From the NCBI RefSeq assembly GCF_001429395.1, contig NZ_LMJT01000001.1, positions 212,739 through 276,738 of the forward strand: a stretch of 64,000 nt of DNA, given 5' to 3'. Positions within the stretch are counted from its first letter, which is position 1; every line of letters begins with the position of its first letter. The stretch comes from Allobosea sp. Root381. GTDB lineage: Bacteria; Pseudomonadota; Alphaproteobacteria; Rhizobiales; Beijerinckiaceae. Positions 1-10,119 of this stretch are shown here, one piece after another. The notes under the pieces were generated by a model that was not told where the DNA came from, did no database searches, and saw only the letters and a program-made list of their open reading frames with translations. Both the position numbers and the translations under genes were made by a program.

Positions 1-1221
<1,221 letters not shown>

Positions 1222-1324
1222 CGGCGGCACTCCGGCTGAAATTCAGATCACATCTGCACCAAATCAAAGCTTTCGGCCAAGCAGGGACATGCCTAATCTC
1301 GCGGCAAGAGGTGTGTTCCACGAT
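1222..1324. promoter_or_regulatory. Divergent promoter region between guaD and xdhA
   Basis: About 100 bases separate the likely starts of guaD (minus) and xdhA (plus), so both promoters must lie here or overlap the coding starts. It is somewhat less GC-rich than the flanking genes. I could not identify convincing -35/-10 pairs or a clear operator. The arrangement implies that guanine deaminase and xanthine dehydrogenase share control. Confidence 0.5.
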
Positions 1325-2902
1325 ATGGCAGGCCGGATGCGCGACGTGCTTCGCTTCCTCCTCGACGACGAGTTGATCGAGATCGCCTCCTGCGATCCGA
1401 CGCTGACGGTTCTCGACTGGCTGCGTCTGGAACGCCGGATGACCGGCAGCAAGGAAGGCTGCGCCGAAGGCGATTGCGGCGCCTGCACGGTCGTCGTCGG
1501 CAGGCTCGACCGGGGCCGGCTGCGCTATGAGGCGATCAATGCCTGCATCCGCTTCCTGCCGACGCTCGATGGCTGCCAGCTTCTGACCGTCGAGCATCTG
1601 AAGGGCAGCGACGGCGCGCTTCATCCCGTCCAGCAGGCGCTCGTCGACTGCCACGGCTCGCAATGCGGCTTCTGCACGCCGGGCATCGCGATGTCCCTGT
1701 TCGCGCTCTGGCTCAACGAGCCTGCGCCCTCGGTTGCGCGGATCGAGGATGCGCTGGCGGGCAATCTCTGCCGCTGCACCGGCTATGAGCCGATCGTCGC
1801 GGCGGGCCGGCGGATGTATCGCCCGCAGGCCACGGACCGCTTCACTGGTCGTCGCAAAGCTGTCGCGGAGCGGCTGCGCAGCCTGGCGGGCGGCGAGACG
1901 CTCTCGCTGGCGGGCCCCGCGGGCCGCTTCTTCGCCCCGGCGACGGTCGAGGCGCTGGCCGATCTCATGCTCGCCCACCCGAATGCCACTCTGGTCGCAG
2001 GCGCGACCGATGTCGGATTGTGGGTCACCAAGGGTATGCGCCGGCTCGACCCCGTGATCCATCTCGGCCGGATCGAGGCACTGCGGGAGATAGAGAATGG
2101 CGGCGACCATTTGCGGATCGGCGCCATGGCGACGCATGTCGACGTCCGGACCGCACTCGCCGCGCTGTCGCCGCAGCTCGACGAGATGATGCGCCGCTTC
2201 GGCGGGGAGCAGGTCCGCAACGTAGGGACGATCGGCGGCAACATCGCCAACGGCTCGCCGATCGGCGACCTGCCGCCGGCTCTGATTGCGCTCGGCGCGC
2301 GGCTGGTGCTGGCGCGGTCCCGTCATTGCGAAGAGCGCAGCGACGACGCAACCCAGAGGGGCGAGCCCGTTGCCCCTGGATTGCTTCGCTCCGCTCGCAA
2401 TAACGGGGATGGGCTTTCACGCCGCTCCCTCTCGCTCGAAGCCTTCTTCCTCGACTACCGCAAGCAGGACCGGCGCGAAGGCGAGTTCGTCGAGGCCGTA
2501 ATCGTGCCTAAGCTGCCCGATGGCGCGCTGTTCCATGTCTCGAAGATCTCGAAGCGCTTCGACGAGGACATCTCGGCCGTCTGCGGCGCCTTCCTGCTCC
2601 GGCTCGGCGAGGACGGCCGCATCGCCGAGGCGCGGCTCGCCTATGGTGGCATGGCCGGCATCCCGAAGCGCGCGGCAGCGGGCGAGGCCGCGCTGGTCGG
2701 GCGGGTCTGGGACGAGGCTGCGGTCGCCGCCGCCATCGCCGCCCTGCCGGGTGACTTCACGCCGCTCAGCGACATGCGCGCCTCGGCCGGCTATCGGCTG
2801 ACGGTTGCCGGCAACCTGCTGCGACGCTTCCTGATCGAGACGACGCAGCCGCAGCTCGCGTCCCGCGTCGCCGGCCTGCTGGCGGAGGCCGCTCATGGCT
2901 GA
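1325..2902 (+). CDS. xdhA: Xanthine dehydrogenase small subunit (2Fe-2S/FAD) with inserted palindromic-repeat peptide
   Basis: Electron-transfer subunit of xanthine dehydrogenase. The N-terminal plant-type [2Fe-2S] domain has ligands C46, C51, C54 and C74; the second cluster domain has C114, C117, C149 and C151. The FAD domain follows from about residue 205, with VAGATDVGLWVTK and VRNVGTIGGNIANGSP. Residues about 332-361 are encoded by a family-A palindromic repeat (2319-2407) and begin RHCEERSDDATQ. They interrupt the loop between the FAD-binding and C-terminal flavoprotein domains. The 525-residue length is roughly 35 more than usual for this subunit. The start is ATG 1325 or ATG 1337 (MRDVLRFL), neither with a strong ribosome site. 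Overlaps xdhB by 8 bases. Confidence 0.92.
   Translation: MAGRMRDVLRFLLDDELIEIASCDPTLTVLDWLRLERRMTGSKEGCAEGDCGACTVVVGRLDRGRLRYEAINACIRFLPTLDGCQLLTVEHLKGSDGALHPVQQALVDCHGSQCGFCTPGIAMSLFALWLNEPAPSVARIEDALAGNLCRCTGYEPIVAAGRRMYRPQATDRFTGRRKAVAERLRSLAGGETLSLAGPAGRFFAPATVEALADLMLAHPNATLVAGATDVGLWVTKGMRRLDPVIHLGRIEALREIENGGDHLRIGAMATHVDVRTALAALSPQLDEMMRRFGGEQVRNVGTIGGNIANGSPIGDLPPALIALGARLVLARSRHCEERSDDATQRGEPVAPGLLRSARNNGDGLSRRSLSLEAFFLDYRKQDRREGEFVEAVIVPKLPDGALFHVSKISKRFDEDISAVCGAFLLRLGEDGRIAEARLAYGGMAGIPKRAAAGEAALVGRVWDEAAVAAAIAALPGDFTPLSDMRASAGYRLTVAGNLLRRFLIETTQPQLASRVAGLLAEAAHG
2319..2407. repeat. Family-A palindromic element inside xdhA
   Basis: Imperfect inverted repeat with arms about 2319-2355 and 2377-2407. 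The arms begin CCCGTCATTGCGA and end TCGCAATAACGGG, the same termini as intergenic copies at 17081, 43466 and 46654. Here it is translated in frame as part of XdhA without introducing a stop codon. Confidence 0.85.
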
Positions 2903-5237
2903 TGCACGCAAGCGGCTGGACATCGAGACCGCCGCCGGCCCGGTCGGCGCGGCGCGCAGCCATGATTCCGCCGCCCGCCATGTCGCGGGCGAAGCGGTCT
3001 ATATCGACGACATCGCTGCGCCCGAAGGCCTGCTGCATGCCTATCTTGGCCTCAGCGAAGTCGCGCATGGCCGTGTGCTTTCGCTGGATCTCGATCCCGT
3101 GCGGGCCGCTCCCGGTGTGATGGCCGTGCTGACCGCCGCCGACATTCCCGGCATCAACGACATCTCCTCGACGCATCGGCATGACGAGCCGGTCTTCGCG
3201 ACGGACGCGATCCTGCATCACGGCCAGCCGCTCTTCGCCGTCGTAGCCGAGACGCGCGATGCGGCACGGCGCGCGGCGCTGCTGGCCGAGGCGCAATACG
3301 AGGAAGCCCCCCCGCTGCTCGACGTCACTGCGGCGCGCGCTGCTGGCGGCGAGTTGATCACCGACCCGCTCAAGCTGGAGCGCGGCGACGTCACTGCCGC
3401 GCTCGCCGCCAGCCCGCGCCGGCTGAAGGGCTCGATGGAAATCGGCGGGCAGGACCATTTCTATCTCGAGGGGCAGATCGCGCTCGCCATCCCCGGCGAG
3501 GAGGAGGAGATGCAGGTCCTCTCCTCGACGCAGCATCCGAGTGAGGTGCAGCACATGGTGGCGCAGGTGCTCGGCGTCGGCTCGCATGCGGTAACGGTCG
3601 AGGTCCGGCGCATGGGCGGCGGCTTCGGCGGCAAGGAAACGCAGGCCAATCTGTTCGCCTGCGTAGCCGCGCTCTGCGCCCGCAAGCTGAAGCGTCCGGT
3701 GAAGCTCAGGCCGGACCGCGACGACGACATGATGGTTACCGGCAAGCGCCACGACTTCGTCGTCGATTACGAGATCGGCTTCGACGATGACGGCCATATC
3801 CATGCGGTCGACGCGGTCTATGCGGCGCGCTGCGGCTGGAATGCCGATCTCTCCGGCCCGGTCACCGATCGCGCCCTGTTCCACATGGACAACTGCTATT
3901 TCTACCCGGCGGTGCGGGCCCGCTCCGAGCCGCTGCGCACCCATACCGTCTCGAACACCGCCTTTCGCGGATTCGGCGGGCCGCAGGGCATGGTCGGCGC
4001 CGAGCGCTTCATCGAGGAGGTCGCCTTCGCGACGGGGCTCGATCCGCTCGAGGTGCGGCGACGCAATCTCTATGGCGAGGCCGGCCGCGACGTCACGCCC
4101 TATCACCAGACCGTGGAGGACAATATCGCCGTCGAGGTAATCGCGCGGCTGGAGCAGGCTTGCGACTATCGCGCGCGGCAAGCCGCGATCCGACAGGCCA
4201 ATGTGGAAAGCCCGATCATCAAGCGCGGCATCGCGCTGACGCCGGTGAAGTTCGGCATCTCCTTCACCGCGACCTGGTACAATCAGGCCGGCGCGCTGGT
4301 GCATGTTTATACGGACGGCACGGTGATGCTGAACCATGGCGGCACCGAAATGGGCCAGGGCCTGCACACCAAGGTCGCGCAGGTCGCGGCTCAGGCCTTC
4401 GGCATCGGGCTCGACCAGGTCAAGATCACCGCCACCACCACCGGAAAGGTGCCGAACACTTCCGCGACGGCCGCCTCCTCGGGCTCGGACCTCAACGGCA
4501 TGGCGGCGCTCGACGCCTGCGAGACGATCAAGGCGAGGCTCGTCGCCTTCGCCGCGCGGCAATGGCAGGAGCGCCCGGAGGACATCGCCTTCCGGCAGGG
4601 CTTCGTGCAAATCGGCGCACGCGAGATCGCCTTCGCGGAGCTGGTGAAAGCCGCCTATATGGGCCGCGTCCAGCTTTCGGCGACGGGCTTCTACGCGACG
4701 CCAAAAATCCACTGGGACCGCAAGGCCGGGCGCGGCCATCCGTTCTACTATTTCGCTTATGGCGCTGCTGCCGCCGAGGTCGCGATCGACACGCTGACCG
4801 GCGAATACAAGATCGAACGGGTCGATATACTGCATGATTGCGGCACTTCGCTGAACCCGGCGATCGACCGGGGTCAGATCGAGGGCGGCTTCATCCAGGG
4901 CATGGGCTGGCTGACCACCGAGGAACTGGTCTGGGACGAGAAGGGCCGGCTGCGGACCCATGCGCCCTCGACCTACAAGATCCCGGTCGCCTCCGACCGG
5001 CCGCGCATCTTCAACGTCACCTTGCTGCAGGACGCGCCCAATCGCGAGGCGACGATCCATCGTTCCAAGGCGGTCGGGGAGCCGCCGCTGATGCTGGCGA
5101 TTTCCGTCTTGCACGCCCTGTCCGATGCGGTGGCGAGCGTCGGCGGACATCGGGTCTGCCCCCGCCTCGACGCCCCCGCGACCCCGGAGCGGGTGCTGGT
5201 GGCGGTCGAGCGGGTGCGGAAGGAGGCGGGGAGATGA
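2895..5237 (+). CDS. xdhB: Xanthine dehydrogenase large subunit (molybdopterin-binding)
   Basis: Catalytic molybdenum-cofactor subunit that hydroxylates hypoxanthine and xanthine to urate. It has the aldehyde oxidase/xanthine dehydrogenase a/b-hammerhead domain (residues about 25-140) and then the Moco-binding domains, with the motifs RRMGGGFGGKE, NTAFRGFGGPQG (substrate-orienting Arg), NHGGTEMGQGLHTK and a C-terminal KAVGEPPLML carrying the catalytic Glu. The length of 780 residues is normal for the bacterial XdhB type. The start ATG lies within the end of xdhA, implying translational coupling. Part of xdhABC. Confidence 0.95.
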   Translation: MADARKRLDIETAAGPVGAARSHDSAARHVAGEAVYIDDIAAPEGLLHAYLGLSEVAHGRVLSLDLDPVRAAPGVMAVLTAADIPGINDISSTHRHDEPVFATDAILHHGQPLFAVVAETRDAARRAALLAEAQYEEAPPLLDVTAARAAGGELITDPLKLERGDVTAALAASPRRLKGSMEIGGQDHFYLEGQIALAIPGEEEEMQVLSSTQHPSEVQHMVAQVLGVGSHAVTVEVRRMGGGFGGKETQANLFACVAALCARKLKRPVKLRPDRDDDMMVTGKRHDFVVDYEIGFDDDGHIHAVDAVYAARCGWNADLSGPVTDRALFHMDNCYFYPAVRARSEPLRTHTVSNTAFRGFGGPQGMVGAERFIEEVAFATGLDPLEVRRRNLYGEAGRDVTPYHQTVEDNIAVEVIARLEQACDYRARQAAIRQANVESPIIKRGIALTPVKFGISFTATWYNQAGALVHVYTDGTVMLNHGGTEMGQGLHTKVAQVAAQAFGIGLDQVKITATTTGKVPNTSATAASSGSDLNGMAALDACETIKARLVAFAARQWQERPEDIAFRQGFVQIGAREIAFAELVKAAYMGRVQLSATGFYATPKIHWDRKAGRGHPFYYFAYGAAAAEVAIDTLTGEYKIERVDILHDCGTSLNPAIDRGQIEGGFIQGMGWLTTEELVWDEKGRLRTHAPSTYKIPVASDRPRIFNVTLLQDAPNREATIHRSKAVGEPPLMLAISVLHALSDAVASVGGHRVCPRLDAPATPERVLVAVERVRKEAGR

Positions 5238-5267
5238 TTGGCTGCCCCAGCACATTCTTCCCCCGAA

Positions 5268-5440
5268 CAGGGCGCGGGGAACCCTCTCCCGTAGGGAGAG
5301 GGCAGGGTGAGGGGTCGGCCGTTCGACGATTTGGGCGAGGCCTGGCCGACGCTTCGCTGAAAGGCATGCGCGCCGCTGGTCCAGGGGCCGACACATCACC
5401 CCTGCCCCTCTCCTTACAGGAGAGGGGTTCCGCGCGCTCT
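5268..5440. repeat. Family-D long interrupted inverted repeat between xdhB and xdhC
   Basis: The left arm around 5270-5320 contains CCCTCTCCCGTAGGGAGAGG followed by GCAGGGTGAGGGG. The right arm around 5383-5440 contains its imperfect complement, with CCCCTGCCCCTCTCC and GGAGAGGGGTTCCGCGC. Arms of about 50 bases are separated by some 60 bases. Each arm also holds a small internal hairpin. It looks like a REP/MITE-type intergenic element. Confidence 0.75.
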
Positions 5441-5466
5441 GGGGGGAGAAGCCGCGGGAGGTGGCC

Positions 5467-6309
5467 ATGAGCCTCGCCCCCTTCCTCGAAACGCACCGGC
5501 ACGAGGGCGTCATCCTCGTCCGCATCGAGACGGCGCAAGGCTCCACGCCGCGGGAGACCGGCGCCTGTATGGCCGTAACCTCCAGAGCGACCGCCGGCAC
5601 CATCGGCGGCGGGCAACTCGAGTTCCACTGCATCGACGTCGCCCGCGAGATGCTGGCTGGGCGCGCGAGGGAGCGTGCGCTCGATATTCCGCTCGGCCCG
5701 CAGATGGGCCAGTGCTGCGGGGGGCGCGTCGCCATCTCGCTCCGTCGCGCCACCGCCGCCGATCTCTCGATGATCGCGGCGCGGGAGAAAGCCGTGGCCG
5801 CGGCGCGACCCGTCGTCATGATCTTCGGTGCCGGCCATACGGGCCGCGCCCTCGCGCAGGCGCTGGCCGCCCTGCCCTTCGCGGTCAGCCTGATCGACGA
5901 CCGCGACGATGTGCTTGCTGGCTTGCCGGCCGGCATCACATGCATCCGCATGGCCGATCCGGTCGAGGCGGTGGACGCCGCACCGTCTTCCGCTGCCTTC
6001 GTCGTCCTCTCCCACAGCCACGCGCTCGACTACCGCCTTGCCGAGGCGGCGCTGGCACGGGGCGATGCGGCTTACGTCGGAATGATCGGCTCCGCCACCA
6101 AGCGCGCCCGTTTCGAGAGCGCTTACCTGCGCGCCGGCGGCCGCACGGAGACGCTGGAGCGCCTAACCTGCCCGATCGGCGGTTCCGATGTGGACGACAA
6201 GCGCCCCGAGGTGATCGCGGCCTTGACGGCAGCCGAGCTGGTGCGTTGCTTGCTTGTAATCCGGCAGCGGACAAAGTCGAGACGGACCCGAGATGAACCA
6301 GCCGCATGA
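5467..6309 (+). CDS. xdhC: Xanthine dehydrogenase accessory protein XdhC
   Basis: XdhC proteins bind molybdenum cofactor, promote its sulfuration and insert it into the XdhB subunit. The 280-residue protein has the N-terminal XdhC/CoxI domain with GSTPRETGACM, GTIGGGQLE and the cysteine-containing GQCCGGRV motif. A Rossmann-like domain follows with FGAGHTGRAL and GMIGSATKRARF. The start at ATG 5467 is supported by GGGAGG ending 5 bases upstream; GTG 5461 would overlap that site. It is separated from xdhB by repeat D, and its last 17 bases overlap the following ABC ATPase gene. Confidence 0.92.
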   Translation: MSLAPFLETHRHEGVILVRIETAQGSTPRETGACMAVTSRATAGTIGGGQLEFHCIDVAREMLAGRARERALDIPLGPQMGQCCGGRVAISLRRATAADLSMIAAREKAVAAARPVVMIFGAGHTGRALAQALAALPFAVSLIDDRDDVLAGLPAGITCIRMADPVEAVDAAPSSAAFVVLSHSHALDYRLAEAALARGDAAYVGMIGSATKRARFESAYLRAGGRTETLERLTCPIGGSDVDDKRPEVIAALTAAELVRCLLVIRQRTKSRRTRDEPAA

Positions 6310-7852
6310 GCAGAAGGTGCCGCCGCGGCTGGCGCTCGCCCATATCTCGAAGAGCTTTCCCGGCGTGAAGGCCAATGACGACGTCAGCCTGAGCGTCGGG
6401 CGCGGCGAGATCCACGCCCTGCTCGGCGAGAACGGCGCCGGCAAGTCGACACTCGTCAAGATCCTCTACGGCGTCCAGCAGGCCGATGAGGGCTCGATCG
6501 CCTGGGACGGCGAGATTGTCTCGATCCCCTCCCCGAAAGCCGCGCGGCAACTCGGCATCGGCATGGTATTCCAGCACTTCTCGCTGTTCGACGCGATGAC
6601 GGTGATCGAGAACATCGCGCTCGGCCTCGACGAAGCCGTGGACCGTGACGTGCTGAAGGCCCGCGTCGCCGCAATCCTGGACAGCTATTCGCTGCCGCTC
6701 GATCCCGAGCGCGAGGTTCATACGCTTTCGGTCGGCGAGCGCCAGCGCATCGAAATCGTGCGCTGCCTGCTGCAGAAGCCAAAACTCCTGATCATGGACG
6801 AGCCGACCTCGGTGCTGACGCCGCAGGAGGTCGAGAAGCTGTTCGGCACCTTGCGCCAGATCGCCGCCGAGGGCTGCGCCATCCTCTACATCTCGCACAA
6901 GCTCGACGAGATCAAAGCGCTCTGCGAGACCGCGACGATCCTGCGCGGCGGCCGGGTCGTCGCGAGCTGCGATCCGCGAACTGAGACCACGCGACGCATG
7001 GCCGAGCTGATGATCGGCGCGGAACTGCGCCAGCTTGAGCGCGCGGCGGGCGACCGGGCAGGAGCGGCACGCCTCGCCGTCGCCGGCCTTTCGCTGCCCG
7101 GCGAGCCGCCCTTCGGCACCGATCTCGAAGGATTGTCCTTCGAAGCGCGCGCCGGCGAGATCCTCGGCATCGCAGGCGTCGCCGGCAACGGCCAGTCGGA
7201 GCTGCTGACGGCCCTCTCAGGCGAGCGGCTGGCGGAGCGGTCGGAGGCGATCCTGCTCGACGGCAAACCAGTCGGGCAGCTCGGCGCAGGCCCGCGCCGG
7301 GCGCTCGGCCTCGCCTGCGTGCCAGAGGAGCGCAACGGCCATGCCGCGGTGCCGGATTTTTCCCTCGCCGAGAACACCGTGCTGACCGCGCGCCACCGCC
7401 TGCCGCTGGCGCCACTCGGCGTGATCAGCGGCCGCGACGTGCTGCGCTTCACCGACGCCATCATCAAGCGCTTCGACGTCCGCACCACGAGCCCAGCCGC
7501 GCCGGCTCAGTCCCTCTCCGGCGGCAACCTGCAGAAATTCATCATGGGCCGCGAAATCGGCCAGGAGCCGGGCGTGCTCGTCGTCTGCCAGCCGACCTGG
7601 GGCGTCGATGCGGGCGCGGCCGCGGCGATCCGGCAGGAGCTGGTCGACCTCGCCGCCAAGGGCTCGGCCGTCGTCGTGATCTCGCAGGATCTCGACGAGC
7701 TGCTCGAGCTTTCCGACCGGCTCTGCATCATCAATGAGGGACGCCTCTCGCCGCCGCGCGCAGTGGCAAGCTACGGCATCGACGAGATCGGGCTGATGAT
7801 GGGCGGCATCCATGGCGAAGCCGGCCCGGCTGCGGGAGCCGCCCATGCTTGA
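6293..7852 (+). CDS. BMP-family purine/nucleoside ABC importer, dual ATPase subunit
   Basis: Cytoplasmic ATPase with two fused nucleotide-binding domains, as in simple-sugar (RbsA-like) and YufO/NupO nucleoside importers. Domain 1 has Walker A GENGAGKST, signature LSVGERQRIEI and Walker B LLIMDEPTSV. Domain 2 has a degenerate Walker A (GVAGNGQSE), signature LSGGNLQKF and the diverged LVVCQPTWGVD, which is the usual asymmetry of this family. It overlaps xdhC by 17 bases and the next permease gene by 8. Its position behind xdhABC and the BMP-type binding protein at 10120 suggest purine bases or nucleosides as substrate; this is inference. Confidence 0.9.
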   Translation: MNQPHEQKVPPRLALAHISKSFPGVKANDDVSLSVGRGEIHALLGENGAGKSTLVKILYGVQQADEGSIAWDGEIVSIPSPKAARQLGIGMVFQHFSLFDAMTVIENIALGLDEAVDRDVLKARVAAILDSYSLPLDPEREVHTLSVGERQRIEIVRCLLQKPKLLIMDEPTSVLTPQEVEKLFGTLRQIAAEGCAILYISHKLDEIKALCETATILRGGRVVASCDPRTETTRRMAELMIGAELRQLERAAGDRAGAARLAVAGLSLPGEPPFGTDLEGLSFEARAGEILGIAGVAGNGQSELLTALSGERLAERSEAILLDGKPVGQLGAGPRRALGLACVPEERNGHAAVPDFSLAENTVLTARHRLPLAPLGVISGRDVLRFTDAIIKRFDVRTTSPAAPAQSLSGGNLQKFIMGREIGQEPGVLVVCQPTWGVDAGAAAAIRQELVDLAAKGSAVVVISQDLDELLELSDRLCIINEGRLSPPRAVASYGIDEIGLMMGGIHGEAGPAAGAAHA

Positions 7853-8909
7853 ATGGCGCCGGCGCCGCGAGCCCTCTTCCGCGATGCTCTGGCTCAGCCC
7901 GGTGATCGCCATTGCGCTGACCATGCTGCTCGGCATGATCGTCTTCACCGCCATGGGCTATGACGGCTTCCACGGCGTCGAGAGCATCTTCCTCAGGCCG
8001 TTCCTGGAGCCGCAACGCTGGGCCGATCTCGGGGTGAAGGCCGCGCCGCTGGTGATGATCGCGCTCGGCCTCGCCATCGGCTTCCGCGCCAATGTCTGGA
8101 ACATTGGTGCCGAGGGGCAGTACATCATGGGGGCGATCGCCGGCACCGGCGTCGCGCTCGCGACCTATGAGATGACCGGCTGGTGGATCCTGCCCGCCAT
8201 GGCGCTGGCCGGCGTCCTCGGCGGCATGGCCTGGGCCGCGATCCCGGCCCTGCTACGCGTGCGGCTCCAGGTCAGCGAGATCCTGACCAGCCTGATGCTG
8301 ACCTATGTCGCGGTGCAGGTGCTGTATTTCCTCGTCCGCGGACCGTGGAAGGACCCGGACGGCTTCAATTTCCCGCAGACGCGGATGTTCACCGCCGACC
8401 AGACCTTGCCAGCTATGATGGAGGGCTCGCTCGTCCATCTCGGCATCCCCGTGGCGCTGCTGATCGCCCTCGTCGCCTGGCTGGTCCTGGAGCGGACGAC
8501 CGCGGGCTACGCCGTCAAGGTCGTCGGCCTCGCGCCGGCCGCGGCGCGCCATGGCGGCTTTAGCGCCGGGACGGTGACCTGGGCGACGCTGCTCGCGAGC
8601 GGCGGGCTCGCCGGCCTCGCCGGCCTTTTCGAGGCCGCAGGCCCGTTCGGCCAGCTGACGCCGCAGTTTCCGGTCGGCTACGGCTTCACCGCGATCATCG
8701 TCGCCTTCCTCGGCCGGCTGCACCCGCTCGGCATCGTGCTCGGCGGCATCGTGCTGGCAGCGACCTATGTCGGCGGCGAGATCGCGCAATCGACCGTCCG
8801 GCTGCCGCAGGCCGCGACCGGCATGTTCCAGGCCCTGCTGCTGTTCATGCTGCTCGCGACCGACGTGCTGGTGAAGTACCGCATCGTCTGGAAGGCGCGC
8901 GCGGCATGA
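7845..8909 (+). CDS. BMP-family ABC importer permease 1
   Basis: Inner-membrane permease of the BPD_transp_2 (RbsC/YufP-like) family. The 354 residues contain about 9-10 hydrophobic segments and the typical N-terminal stretch GFRANVWNIGAEGQYIMGAI. The start at ATG 7845 follows a GGGAG site and lies within the last codons of the ATPase gene (8-base overlap); an upstream ATG at 7812 lacks a ribosome site. It pairs with the permease at 9166 to form the heterodimeric channel. Confidence 0.92.
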   Translation: MLEWRRRREPSSAMLWLSPVIAIALTMLLGMIVFTAMGYDGFHGVESIFLRPFLEPQRWADLGVKAAPLVMIALGLAIGFRANVWNIGAEGQYIMGAIAGTGVALATYEMTGWWILPAMALAGVLGGMAWAAIPALLRVRLQVSEILTSLMLTYVAVQVLYFLVRGPWKDPDGFNFPQTRMFTADQTLPAMMEGSLVHLGIPVALLIALVAWLVLERTTAGYAVKVVGLAPAAARHGGFSAGTVTWATLLASGGLAGLAGLFEAAGPFGQLTPQFPVGYGFTAIIVAFLGRLHPLGIVLGGIVLAATYVGGEIAQSTVRLPQAATGMFQALLLFMLLATDVLVKYRIVWKARAA

Positions 8910-8931
8910 GAGCACGTTCGATTGCCCAGCC

Positions 8932-9154
8932 TTGTCATTCCGGGGCGCTGCGCAGCGGCGAACCCGGACCCCACGACCGGGCGGAACGGAAAACCCGTCA
9001 TGGTCGGGCTTGTCCCGACCATCCACGCCTCCTCCTGAGCAGTTCGGTGTTCAAGACGTGGATTCTCGCCACAAGGGCGAGAATGACGCAGGAGCAATGG
9101 GCTCCCCCAGTCGTGGCTTCCGGGTTCTTCGCTTCGCGAAGCCCCGGAATGGCA
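8932..9154. repeat. Composite repeat: family-B element nested in a family-C element
   Basis: The outer ends are TGTCATTCCGGGGCGCTGCG and the complementary TTCGCTTCGCGAAGCCCCGG followed by AATGGCA (family C). Between them, about 8995-9089, lies a complete family-B unit with ends CGTCATGGTCGGGCTTG and GGGCGAGAATGACGC. The composite fills the whole gap between the two permease genes. Confidence 0.75.
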
Positions 9155-9165
9155 GGGGGCGCCCC

Positions 9166-10089
9166 ATGACCCCCGAGATGCTCGTCTCGATCTTCATGAC
9201 GCTCGTCGCCGCCTCGACGCCGCTGCTGCTGGCGGCGCTGGGCGAACTCGTCGTCGAGAAGTCCGGCGTTCTCAATCTCGGCGTCGAGGGCATGATGCTG
9301 TGCGGCGCGGTCGCGGGCTTCGCGGTTGCCTTCAGCAGCGGCAGCGTCGGGCTGGGCCTCCTCGCCGCGATCGCCGCCGGGGTGGCGACGGCGATGATCT
9401 TCGCCGTGCTGACGCTGTCGCTCACCGCCAACCAGGTCGCGACGGGCCTTGCTCTGACGATCTTCGGCATCGGGACCTCCTCGCTGATCGGCGCCGGCTT
9501 CGTCGGCCGCACCATCGAGCGGCTCGGCCCGGTGTTTCCGGCAGGGCTTTCGGAGCATCCTCTCCTGAAGGCGATCTTCGGACACGACATCGTCGTTTAT
9601 CTGTCGCTCGCGCTGGTGCTCGCCGTCAGCCTGTTCCTGCGGCGCAGCCGTCCCGGCCTGATCCTGCGCGCGGTCGGCGAGAATGCGGCTTCGGCCCATG
9701 CGATCGGCTATCCGGTGCTCGCCATCCGCTATGCCGCGGTCGCCTTCGGCGGGGCGCTCGCCGGGCTCGGCGGGGCCTATTTCTCGCTGGCGCTGACGCC
9801 GATGTGGGCCGACAGGCTCACCGCCGGGCGCGGCTGGATCGCGCTCGCCCTCGTCGTCTTCGCCGCTTGGCGGCCCGGGCGGCTGCTGCTCGGCGCCTAT
9901 CTCTTCGGTGCCGTGATGACACTGGAACTTCAGGCCAAGGCCGCCGGCGTGACCTGGCTCGCGCCCGAGTTCCTGGCGATGACCCCCTACCTTGCGACGA
10001 TTGCGGTTCTGACCATGATGTCGCTAGGACGAAGGACCGGCCGGCCCGATGCGCCTGCCTGCCTCGGCAAACCCTTCTCGGCGTCCTGA
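9166..10089 (+). CDS. BMP-family ABC importer permease 2
   Basis: Second permease of the importer, 307 residues, BPD_transp_2 family. It has the characteristic segment VEKSGVLNLGVEGMMLCGAV and eight or more membrane helices. ATG 9166 is preceded by AGGGGG, and the mature family usually begins this way (MTPEMLVSIFMTLV). A longer open frame reaching back to 8932 runs through the repeat and is rejected as the start. It follows the composite repeat and is followed after 30 bases by the binding-protein gene. Confidence 0.92.
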   Translation: MTPEMLVSIFMTLVAASTPLLLAALGELVVEKSGVLNLGVEGMMLCGAVAGFAVAFSSGSVGLGLLAAIAAGVATAMIFAVLTLSLTANQVATGLALTIFGIGTSSLIGAGFVGRTIERLGPVFPAGLSEHPLLKAIFGHDIVVYLSLALVLAVSLFLRRSRPGLILRAVGENAASAHAIGYPVLAIRYAAVAFGGALAGLGGAYFSLALTPMWADRLTAGRGWIALALVVFAAWRPGRLLLGAYLFGAVMTLELQAKAAGVTWLAPEFLAMTPYLATIAVLTMMSLGRRTGRPDAPACLGKPFSAS

Positions 10090-10119
10090 CGCCGGCCACG
10101 CAAGCGGGAGAGAGACGAC

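Noticed and set aside
2766..5951. A 1,061-codon minus-strand open frame opposite xdhB
   Set aside because: The plus strand encodes the complete molybdopterin subunit with all catalytic motifs; the antisense product is Arg/Gly-rich without any recognisable domain.
8932..9165. N-terminal extension of the second BMP-importer permease through the repeat
   Set aside because: The extended reading begins in a palindromic element and would add a charged tail not found in the family; ATG 9166 has its own ribosome site. This differs from xdhA, where the repeat lies between two conserved domains.
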